Below the pieces are notes generated by a model. The model made no database searches. It saw nothing but the letters and a program-made list of their open reading frames with translations, and had not been told where the DNA came from. A program made the position numbers and the translations under genes. 46,870 nucleotides of DNA. It comes from M3007 sp044350425. GTDB taxonomy: Bacteria; Bacteroidota; Bacteroidia; Chitinophagales; Saprospiraceae. The DNA lies in the NCBI GenBank assembly GCA_044350425.1, contig JBILHS010000030.1:1-46870 (forward strand). Reading direction: 5' to 3'. This document shows positions 40,725 through 46,870 of this stretch, piece by piece. Every line of letters starts with the position of its first letter. The first letter of the stretch is position 1.

Positions 40725-41873
40725 TTGAAGATCGCGATCAACACACGTTTCTTACTTCCCGGTCAATTGGAGGGCTTTGGCTGGTACACCCATGAGATCG
40801 TGCGGCGCATGGTTTTGTCGCACCCGGAAGACGAGTTCATTTTCTTGTTTGACCGGCCCTTCGATGCCCGTTTTGTGTATGCTGAAAATGTAACGCCTTT
40901 GGTTCTGGCTCCAAAAGCGCGGTTTGCACCGCAATTTTTAGCTTGGTTTGAGTGGGCCGTACCCCAAGCCTTGAAAAAGTATGGCGCGGAGGTGTTTTTT
41001 TCGCCCGACTCCATGTGTAGTCTTTCCACGAAGATTCCTACCCTTATGACCTGCCACGACCTGGTTCCGCTTCATTTTCCGGAACAGGTTCCGCTTTTGC
41101 ACCGCCATTTTTTGCTTTGGTTTCTACCCAAGTTTTTACGGCGGGCGGATCGGGTACTTACCGTGTCAGAATATGTCAAACAGGATATCGCCCAAACCTG
41201 CGGGATCTCCCCGGAAAAAATCACTACCATTTATAATGGGTGCCGGAAGGAATTTATGCCATTGAATCCCTTGGATAAACAAGCGGTCAAGGATCAGTTT
41301 TCAGCAGGAAAACCTTATTTTTTTTATGCGGGTGCCATTCATCCGCGTAAAAACATACCCCGATTGATCCGGGCATTTGATCTTTTCAAACAAAAGACAG
41401 GTGCAGCAGATAAACTTTTGCTCGCCGGTCGTTTTGCCTGGCAAACCGGGGAAGTACGCACTGCTTTCGAAGCGGCTGAACATCAGCAGGATATTCACTT
41501 CCTGGGCTATGTAGATGAGGAAGACCTCCCTCGCCTGACCGCTTCTGCAACAGTATCTGCCTATGTTTCGCTGAGTGAAGGCTTTGGATTGCCCATGCTG
41601 GAGGCCATGCACTGCGATACACCGGTATTTGCTGCAAACACTTCCTGCCTTCCGGAAATTGCCGGGGACGCGGCTTTGTTGGTGGATCCGCTTTCTGTAC
41701 AAGCTTTAGCCGACGGCCTGGAAAGACTTTGGGCTGACCCGGATCTGGTCCGTCAATTGGTAGAAAATGGCCGGATTCAACGAGAAAAATTTAGTTGGGA
41801 CAGGGCAGCAGAAGCCGTTTATTTGGCCCTAAAAGCCGTTAAAGCGATTCATAAACCAGCCCAAAAAAGGTAA
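40725..41873 (+). CDS. GT4-family glycosyltransferase
   Basis: The best start is TTG 40725, giving 382 residues and the family-like N-terminus LKIAINTRFLLPGQLEGFGW. Codons upstream overlap the previous gene and look random, and no ATG lies in frame before codon 27 of this product. A GT-B fold is indicated: an N-domain with HDLVPLHFPEQ and VLTVSEYVKQDIAQ, and a C-domain with FFYAGAIHPRKNIPRLIRAFDLF (about 203-225), LAGRFAWQTG and the donor motif EGFGLPMLEAMHCDTPVFAANTSCLPEIAGDAALLVDP-type block (Glu pair in SEGFGLPMLEAM). It probably transfers a nucleotide-sugar to a lipid or polysaccharide; the acceptor is unknown. Confidence 0.92.
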   Translation: MKIAINTRFLLPGQLEGFGWYTHEIVRRMVLSHPEDEFIFLFDRPFDARFVYAENVTPLVLAPKARFAPQFLAWFEWAVPQALKKYGAEVFFSPDSMCSLSTKIPTLMTCHDLVPLHFPEQVPLLHRHFLLWFLPKFLRRADRVLTVSEYVKQDIAQTCGISPEKITTIYNGCRKEFMPLNPLDKQAVKDQFSAGKPYFFYAGAIHPRKNIPRLIRAFDLFKQKTGAADKLLLAGRFAWQTGEVRTAFEAAEHQQDIHFLGYVDEEDLPRLTASATVSAYVSLSEGFGLPMLEAMHCDTPVFAANTSCLPEIAGDAALLVDPLSVQALADGLERLWADPDLVRQLVENGRIQREKFSWDRAAEAVYLALKAVKAIHKPAQKR

Positions 41874-41880
41874 TTAATAA

Positions 41881-41917
41881 CAAGAGCCCATCCGAAAGTT
41901 ATCGAATGGGCTCTTGT
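41881..41917. terminator. Bidirectional terminator hairpin
   Basis: CAAGAGCCCATCCGA and TCGAATGGGCTCTTG pair over 15 positions with one mismatch around a 7-nt loop. It lies just after the glycosyltransferase stop and before the convergent barrel gene's stop at 41933. Confidence 0.9.
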
Positions 41918-41932
41918 CGTTGAAAAGCATAT

Positions 41933-42562
41933 TTACTTTACAATGGCAAAATTCACCCCGACAATAAATCGGGCAGGAGTGTCACTGAAATGATATTGGT
42001 CGCCAAAGAAGGTGAGATGGTCTCCTTGTTTGCTAAAGTTTCCTTCATATCGGAAATCCAGGGAGATCCGCTTAAAGCCAACATTCAGACCGCCTTGCCA
42101 GCCCCAGGTCATTTGTTTGAATTTGGCTTCATAACCATTAAAATCTGTGAGCTCTGAAGTCGCATTCAGAAAATAGTGTCCGACAGGACCCGCCTGCAGG
42201 CGTACCGGGCCAAGTTTCACACCCAACAGAACAGGGATATCCAGAAATTGGTATTTTTCGTTCTTGATCACCTCCCCTACACCTGATTCACCAATCTTGT
42301 AGTCCACTCTATTGGAATTGAACAGCACCTCCGGCTGGACAAAAAAATGGTTACCAAAACGCATGTACCCACCAATTTGAGTCCCGAAATTGCGCCCATC
42401 CAGACCAAAGTTGAAACTTGGATCGGCGCCATTGCCGATGGTGATATCGTCCTGATGGTTTATTTGCGTATTCAGACCAGCTTTCAAGCCAAGAGAAAAA
42501 AACTGGGCGTGTGCAGTGTTGAGTGCCAGAAGACAGAAGATTGCTGAAATTAGATTTTTCAT
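41933..42562 (-). CDS. PorT-family outer-membrane beta-barrel protein
   Basis: This 209-residue protein has a signal peptide (MKNLISAIFCLLALNTAHAQ) followed by a small barrel. FSLGLKAGLNTQINHQDD begins the first strand, as in the outer-membrane beta-barrel family of Bacteroidota. YMRFGNHFFVQPEVLFNSNRVDY, YQFLDIPVLLGVKLGPVRLQAGPVG-type strands and the terminal aromatic segment DTPARFIVGVNFAIVK follow. The PorT-like family includes a T9SS component, but small members of this fold are numerous and mostly uncharacterised, so no specific role is assigned. Confidence 0.85.
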   Translation of the reverse strand: MKNLISAIFCLLALNTAHAQFFSLGLKAGLNTQINHQDDITIGNGADPSFNFGLDGRNFGTQIGGYMRFGNHFFVQPEVLFNSNRVDYKIGESGVGEVIKNEKYQFLDIPVLLGVKLGPVRLQAGPVGHYFLNATSELTDFNGYEAKFKQMTWGWQGGLNVGFKRISLDFRYEGNFSKQGDHLTFFGDQYHFSDTPARFIVGVNFAIVK

Positions 42563-42730
42563 GTTATAACAGTGGGTGTAGGTTGGTTAACTTGGAGGCT
42601 TAAACGGTCCATTTTGGTACTTCGTGTGTGGCGTTGCCCGCCTGACGCACAATTAACCGTTTGGTAACAAGGGACTTAACGAATTAATAATTGAGCTTCG
42701 TAAAACAGGGGCTTGAATCGGCACTTCTGC

Positions 42731-42738
42731 TACCTTTG
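42731..42738 (+). promoter_or_regulatory. TACCTTTG promoter box almost touching engB
   Basis: This is an exact TAnnTTTG match only 11 nt before the engB ATG. Transcription would start about 5 nt before the start codon, so the mRNA may be nearly leaderless. Confidence 0.55.
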
Positions 42739-42749
42739 CAGTAAGAATT

Positions 42750-43376
42750 ATGGAAATTACGAGCGCAGATTTTATAGCCAGTTACCCAAGAGAACGTGCC
42801 TGCCCCAGAGGTGGCCCCCCTGAGTTCGCCTTTATTGGTCGCTCCAATGTGGGTAAATCCTCCCTGATCAATATGCTCACTGCCCGCAAGGGCTTGGCTA
42901 AAGTATCTGGCACCCCTGGCAAAACACGCCTGCTCAACTTCTTCCTCATCAATAAGTTGTGGAATCTGGTGGACCTTCCGGGGTACGGTTACGCCCGTGT
43001 CAGCAAAAGCGATCGAAAAGCCCTGGAAAACCTGATCAATGGTTATTTCGCAAATCGCGCAGAACTCAGTTGTGCATTTGTACTCATTGACTCCAACATT
43101 CCTCCCAGTAAAATCGATCTGGAATTTGTGAACAGTCTTGCAGAAATGCAAGCGCCTTTTGTGATCGCTTTCACCAAAACCGACCGTATTGGAAGGCCAC
43201 TGATGGAGCAGAATGTTGCAGCTTTTATGGAAAAGCTATCGGAGACCTGGGAAACCCTGCCCACTTATTTTATCACCTCTTCCGAAAGAAGAACCGGGCG
43301 TGAGGAGATCTTGGAATTTATTGAAAAAACAGTGCGATCCATCAAGACCAGCACTTCAGAGGCCAAGAAAATTTAG
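42750..43376 (+). CDS. engB: Ribosome biogenesis GTPase EngB/YsxC
   Basis: This 208-residue GTPase is needed for late 50S ribosomal subunit assembly. The G1 motif GRSNVGKS is at residues 30-37, switch I lies around GTPGKTR, the G3 motif DLPGYGYA is at 75-82, G4 is TKTDR at about 148-152, and the G5-like segment ITSSERRTGREEI is near 175. The length is typical. It is followed after 3 nt by the acyltransferase gene, so the two are cotranscribed. Confidence 0.97.
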   Translation: MEITSADFIASYPRERACPRGGPPEFAFIGRSNVGKSSLINMLTARKGLAKVSGTPGKTRLLNFFLINKLWNLVDLPGYGYARVSKSDRKALENLINGYFANRAELSCAFVLIDSNIPPSKIDLEFVNSLAEMQAPFVIAFTKTDRIGRPLMEQNVAAFMEKLSETWETLPTYFITSSERRTGREEILEFIEKTVRSIKTSTSEAKKI

Positions 43377-43379
43377 ATC

Positions 43380-45137
43380 TTGAAAAAAGAAGTCAAAATA
43401 TATCCACGCGTCATTGAACGCATCGAAGACTGGCCCATTTACCGGCTAAGCAAAGATCGTCCCGAGTTCATACGGGAGATTGACGAACATACTTTCAGGC
43501 GCCTTGCTTCCAAATATAAAAAAGACCTCTCAGATTTATTGGTAAAAACCATTTATCAGGAAAGGATTCGCATAAAAGAAGACTCCTGGAAGGTCGACCC
43601 TCCGAATGATCGTACCTTCTGGAACCGGATCAGCAACCGCCTCATCCAAAAAAGCCTGGACAAAGACAGTGATGAAGCCCGGGAAGAAAGTGAACAGATC
43701 TTGCGGAAGATCATACACCGTTATTCAGAAGAGATCGTAGGCACTTTCCAGATCAGTACCTTTCGATTTGCACAACGTTTTTTGACCGCCTTTTTTAATC
43801 GTATTTTTAACGCTTTTGTAGGGAAAAGCATCCGGGCAATGTTTCGGGGCAAACGCAATCTGTTTGAACGATTAAATATTGTGGGGGACGTAGAAACAGC
43901 TCGTTCACTATTCCAGCACGGCACCGTTGTGGTCGTACCCACCCACAGCAGCAATTTAGATTCTATTCTGGTTGGCTATGCCATGGATCAGATTATGGGT
44001 CTACCCTCCTTCAGTTATGGTGCCGGGCTAAATCTTTATAATTTTGGTCCTGCGGCCTATTATATGAACCGTCTGGGCGCATATCGGGTGGACCGCCGCA
44101 AGAAAAATCCAATTTACCTCGAAACACTCAAAACAATGAGCCGCCTCAGTATTCAGCGCGGGGTGAACAGTTTATTTTTTCCGGGAGGAACGCGTTCGCG
44201 GGATGGTGCAATTGAAACAGAGCTCAAAATGGGGTTACTGGGTACCGTTGTAGAGGCACAAAGAGCCATGGTCACCAATCCCAAAAAACAGAACGCTAGC
44301 GGTCATCAGGGACCATCACCATCTGCTGTTCCTCCAAAAGTGTTTATTGTGCCACTGGTCATTTGCTATAATTTCGTTTTGGAAGCCCCCTTTTTGATTG
44401 AACAACATTTGAGAAACACCGGAAAGGAAAACTATATCCGGTTAAGGGATGAGGGTACCAGCGTGCGTTCCTGGCTAAGATTTATCTGGCGTTTTTTTAG
44501 CACCTCCAGCGACATTACCTTGAGTGTGGGCAAGCCCATTGATGTGATGGGGAATTTTGTAGATGCTGAAGGAAAGAGTTTTGACCATTATGGGAACGAA
44601 CTGGACGTCAGCGAATACTTCTTGTCACGGGGAGAAGTTACAGAAGACCGGCAGCGCGAGGAAGAATATACCAAATTGCTGGCAGAACGGATAGCGGAGC
44701 GCTATCATGTTGAAAATGTAGTGCTCAGCAGCCATTTGATCGCCCACGCAGTTTTTGAAATGCTGTCCCACCAAAATCCAAAACTGGACCTTTTTGGCAT
44801 CTTGAGACTTCCTCCGGATGATTATGTTTTTCCGTTTCGCGCAGTAGAAGAAGTGGTAGAACAGATGCAGGAAAAGCTATTTGAGTGGGAACGGGCAGAC
44901 AAGATCAAACTTGCACCCGAAATTCGGTTATCCCCGGCAGATCTGGTACGTGATGGCGTGAAAAACCTGGGGATTTATCACGCAGAAAAACCACTCCAAT
45001 TTATTACCGAAAATGAAATCGTTTCTTCCGATTTCCGGGTGCTCTACTTCTATCACAATCGCCTGAGCAATTATGGCCTCGATAGGGCTGTGCATTGGAA
45101 GACTGAAGAAATTGAGGTGCTGAAAGTGGAGGATTGA
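43380..45137 (+). CDS. Glycerol-3-phosphate/1-acylglycerol-3-phosphate O-acyltransferase
   Basis: This 585-residue protein starts at TTG 43380, 3 nt after the engB stop; no ATG occurs earlier in frame. The acyltransferase block I HSSNLD (HX4D) is at residues 189-194 in VVVVPTHSSNLDSILVGY. Block III appears as FFPGGTRSRDGAIE at about 266-279, with the usual EGTRS replaced by GGTRS, and VFIVPLVICYNFVLE as the later motif. The size resembles PlsB-like enzymes and not PlsC of about 250 residues. The protein would acylate glycerol phosphate or lysophosphatidate in membrane lipid synthesis. The exact acceptor is uncertain. Confidence 0.88.
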   Translation: MKKEVKIYPRVIERIEDWPIYRLSKDRPEFIREIDEHTFRRLASKYKKDLSDLLVKTIYQERIRIKEDSWKVDPPNDRTFWNRISNRLIQKSLDKDSDEAREESEQILRKIIHRYSEEIVGTFQISTFRFAQRFLTAFFNRIFNAFVGKSIRAMFRGKRNLFERLNIVGDVETARSLFQHGTVVVVPTHSSNLDSILVGYAMDQIMGLPSFSYGAGLNLYNFGPAAYYMNRLGAYRVDRRKKNPIYLETLKTMSRLSIQRGVNSLFFPGGTRSRDGAIETELKMGLLGTVVEAQRAMVTNPKKQNASGHQGPSPSAVPPKVFIVPLVICYNFVLEAPFLIEQHLRNTGKENYIRLRDEGTSVRSWLRFIWRFFSTSSDITLSVGKPIDVMGNFVDAEGKSFDHYGNELDVSEYFLSRGEVTEDRQREEEYTKLLAERIAERYHVENVVLSSHLIAHAVFEMLSHQNPKLDLFGILRLPPDDYVFPFRAVEEVVEQMQEKLFEWERADKIKLAPEIRLSPADLVRDGVKNLGIYHAEKPLQFITENEIVSSDFRVLYFYHNRLSNYGLDRAVHWKTEEIEVLKVED

Positions 45138-45249
45138 AAAATGGGTGATTGGGTGAATGGTTGATTCGGGAACTCAAGCCTGGGATCCGCAAATAACCTA
45201 ATCAACATATCCCCCAATCCCCGAATAACCATACAAACCATTCAACATC
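45138..45249. other. Spacer with loosely inverted GGGTGATTGGG-type repeats
   Basis: GGGTGATTGGGTGAATGG with ATTCGGG lies at about 45142-45170, and a roughly complementary stretch, CCCCCAATCCCCGAATAACCAT, lies at about 45210-45232. An imperfect long hairpin is possible, but no exact unit array is present. Confidence 0.4.
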
Positions 45250-46032
45250 ATGACATACGAGATCTTACAAATCGCTTTGGAAAACGGCATCGCGACCGTA
45301 ACCATCAGCCGTGAAAAGGCACTGAATGCGCTAAACACCCAAACGATGCTCGAACTTCGTCACTTTTTTGTCGAAGAGGCTCCCGAGATCGAAGGACTAA
45401 AAGGGGTCATCCTTACTGGGGCTGGCGAAAAGGCTTTTGTTGCAGGTGCCGATATCACTGAATTCAGCGGGTTAAGTGCCACGGAAGGCATGGCATTCGC
45501 GCAGCGCGGCCAGGATATTTTTTTCCTGATCGAACGGTTCCAGCGCCCCGTGATCGCCGTGGTGCATGGCTTTGCATTGGGCGGAGGATGCGAACTGGCA
45601 ATGGCTTGTCACCTGCGTGTGGCGGGCGAAAAAGCAAAATTTGGTCAGCCTGAAGTCAACCTTGGTCTGATTCCAGGGTATGGAGGCACCCAGCGGCTCA
45701 TCCAATATATTGGTAAAACCAAAGCCACTGAACTTTTAATGACGGCGGATATGATCGGGGCGGATGAAGCCCTTCGTTTAGGCCTGGTGAATTACGTGAT
45801 GCCGGCAGGTCAAGAAGTATTGAAAGCCAAGGAGTTGATTGAAAAAATCTCAACCAAGGCACCCCTAGCTATTTCGAAAATCATTGAGACCGTAAACGCG
45901 TATTTTGAAGACGGTGAAGATGGTTTTGGCACAGAAATCAGTGCTTTCGGCGACTGTTGCGGCACCGAAGACTTTGTGGAAGGCGCTGCAGCTTTTGTAG
46001 AAAAACGGAAGGCTAACTTTACCGGTAAATAG
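45250..46032 (+). CDS. Enoyl-CoA hydratase/isomerase (crotonase)
   Basis: This 260-residue crotonase hydrates trans-2-enoyl-CoA in beta-oxidation or related pathways. The first oxyanion-hole segment is AFVAGADITEF (about 62-72) and the second is HGFALGGGCELAMACH (106-121). Glu115 and Glu135 (in FGQPEVNLGLIPGYGGTQRL) have the 20-residue spacing of the two catalytic glutamates of true hydratases. The length is normal. It has no fatty-acid gene neighbours here. Specificity (short-chain versus phenylacetate or crotonyl) cannot be read from sequence. Confidence 0.94.
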   Translation: MTYEILQIALENGIATVTISREKALNALNTQTMLELRHFFVEEAPEIEGLKGVILTGAGEKAFVAGADITEFSGLSATEGMAFAQRGQDIFFLIERFQRPVIAVVHGFALGGGCELAMACHLRVAGEKAKFGQPEVNLGLIPGYGGTQRLIQYIGKTKATELLMTADMIGADEALRLGLVNYVMPAGQEVLKAKELIEKISTKAPLAISKIIETVNAYFEDGEDGFGTEISAFGDCCGTEDFVEGAAAFVEKRKANFTGK

Positions 46033-46034
46033 GT

Positions 46035-46137
46035 ATTTAGTTGGAAGTTGCCGAGTTGCAAGTTTCAAGTGAATGAATTGCAAGTGAATGAGTTGCAGGT
46101 GGATGGGTGGCAAGTTTCAAGTTGAGTTTCAGGTTAA
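46035..46137. repeat. TTGCAAGT/GAATGA short-unit array
   Basis: Repeated TTGCAAGT, GAATGA(G/A)TTGCA(A/G)GT and CAAGTTTCAAGT units start 3 nt after the crotonase stop. The period is about 15 nt, and the units are degenerate. No inverted arm is present in this spacer. Confidence 0.65.
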
Positions 46138-46251
46138 TTATCCGGGGATGGATAATTGTTATATCAGGCGTTTGTTCGATGATTTTCAGCAGATAAATGG
46201 AAAGATTTAAAGGTTTTTTTGTCAAGTAGGCTGCATTTAAAAAATTAGGCA

Positions 46252-46259
46252 TACTTTTG
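46252..46259 (+). promoter_or_regulatory. TACTTTTG promoter box for the DEAD-box leader
   Basis: This is an exact TAnnTTTG match 233 nt before the helicase start, with TTTG at 46218-46221 too far upstream to be a normal -33 element. It predicts a leader of about 225 nt. Confidence 0.5.
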
Positions 46260-46388
46260 GTCTTTAATTCGTACCGATTATTTCACCAACACAATCGCCT
46301 TTGCTTAAGCCAGGGTGGTTTTCCTCGCCTAGGATTTCCTCTTCAATACTTTTTTTCTTTAATCCGTCCACTTTTAAAGTATGGCAGA

Positions 46389-46430
46389 ACCGGCAGATTC
46401 GCTGATTGCGAGCCGCCGGTTTTTGTTTTT
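46389..46430 (+). terminator. Terminator-like hairpin inside the helicase leader
   Basis: ACCGGC (46389-46394) pairs with GCCGGT (46415-46420), with an inner TCGC/GCGA stem around TGATT, followed directly by TTTTGTTTTT. It is 62 nt before the DEAD-box start codon, so it could act as an attenuator or end a separate small RNA. Confidence 0.6.
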
Positions 46431-46491
46431 ATGGACGTGGCCATACATTCGACGTGCGCCTTTAGCACTTAGCCAAATCAGATTGTGATCT

Positions 46492-46870
46492 ATGACTTTT
46501 GAAGATTTTAACTTGAATACCCCGCTGCTGAATGCCCTCAATGATCTGGGTTTTTCAGAGCCGACCCTTATCCAGCAAAAAGCATTCTCAGTGGTCATGT
46601 CCGGGCGTGATGTGGTGGGCATTGCTCAGACCGGCACAGGTAAAACCTTTGCCTATCTATTGCCTATTTTACGTCAACTGAGCTTTTCTAAGCAAAAAGA
46701 ACCTCGTGTTCTGGTTGTGGTACCTACCCGCGAATTGGTTGTCCAATTGGTAGCCGATGTTAAAAAACTGACCACCTACATGAATACACGGGTGGAAGGT
46801 GTGTATGGCGGCACCAATATCAACACACAAAAACTGGTGGTCATGAAAGGCCTGGATGTGCTGATTGCCA
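46492..46870 (+). CDS. DEAD-box ATP-dependent RNA helicase (N-terminal part)
   Basis: The first 126 codons of a DEAD-box helicase are visible before the window ends. The Q motif region FEDFNLNTPLLNALNDLGFSEPTLIQQKAF is in order, followed by Walker A (motif I) AQTGTGKTFAYLLP at about 44-57 and motif Ia VVPTRELVVQL at about 78-88. GG of motif Ib follows (VEGVYGGTNI). DEAD and SAT motifs are outside the window. ATG 46492 is the best start. Helicases of this type remodel rRNA or mRNA and are often induced by cold; the leader hairpin would fit such control. Confidence 0.95.
   Translation, partial: MTFEDFNLNTPLLNALNDLGFSEPTLIQQKAFSVVMSGRDVVGIAQTGTGKTFAYLLPILRQLSFSKQKEPRVLVVVPTRELVVQLVADVKKLTTYMNTRVEGVYGGTNINTQKLVVMKGLDVLIA

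Noticed and set aside
1..46870. Phage, defence, secretion-island or secondary-metabolite cluster
   Set aside because: No integrase, transposase, restriction, toxin-antitoxin, polyketide or peptide-synthetase signature was seen; genes are housekeeping or envelope types.
1..46870. tRNA or rRNA genes
   Set aside because: No conserved rRNA stretches were seen, and no cloverleaf was recognised by eye; a tRNA scan was not possible here.

Overview
The window (about 47 kb, moderate GC, dense coding on both strands) comes from a Bacteroidota genome, most likely the Saprospiria (Haliscomenobacter/Lewinella-like). Direct signs are a type A type-IX-secretion sorting domain, tandem SprB modules, a TonB-dependent receptor with an N-terminal carboxypeptidase-regulatory-like domain, an imelysin/di-heme lipoprotein pair, and TAnnTTTG promoter boxes in front of many genes in place of -10/-35 elements. 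The family-level placement is inference.

Layout. 1-417: the 5' part of a GNAT acetyltransferase, leaving the window on the minus strand. 635-4340: proton-translocating transhydrogenase as split pntAA, pntAB and pntB, with a DinB-fold gene between the two alpha parts and repeat-filled spacers. 4341-5914: a heptanucleotide hairpin array followed by a heavily decayed secreted-protein gene. 6035-9344: Tat-type Gfo/Idh/MocA oxidoreductase, ApbE flavinyl transferase and a Tat-type hydroxypyruvate-isomerase-like protein. 9503-12512: RlpA, and an M1 peptidase facing away from it. 12616-17480: imelysin and di-heme oxidoreductase lipoproteins, a T9SS cargo protein and a small outer-membrane-type protein broken by a 10-bp duplication. 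17492-20291: MtgA, a YugP-type membrane protease, SRP RNA and a transaldolase-family protein. 20357-25739: an SH3-like secreted protein, a DUF2027-Smr protein, an HGSNAT-like membrane acyltransferase, a HAD phosphatase and a GT-C-like membrane protein. 26000-29442: TonB receptor and selD. 29500-34446: a roughly 1650-residue propeller/SprB/OmpA protein. 34759-38590: xylulokinase-family kinase, ECF sigma and anti-sigma, and a small DUF697-like protein. 38647-42562: nucleoid-associated protein, two beta-barrel proteins and a GT4 glycosyltransferase. 42750-46032: EngB, a PlsB/PlsC-type acyltransferase and a crotonase. 46492 to the end: the start of a DEAD-box RNA helicase with a structured leader.

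Most genes are housekeeping or cell-envelope functions. No phage, defence island, CRISPR array or biosynthetic cluster was seen. The most unusual feature is in the spacers. At least five gene junctions carry different short-unit arrays, with units of 7 nt (ACGGTNN, AATATCG/AACACCG, TGTATGA) or 9 nt (AATGTGGTC). Each is laid out as a forward arm followed later by an inverted arm, placed right after stop codons and right before start codons. The sequences differ but the architecture is the same. I regard this as a candidate undescribed class of intergenic element, possibly acting as bidirectional terminators or shared 5' leaders. A second, separate repeat is a REP-like imperfect palindrome with four copies in the first 3 kb.
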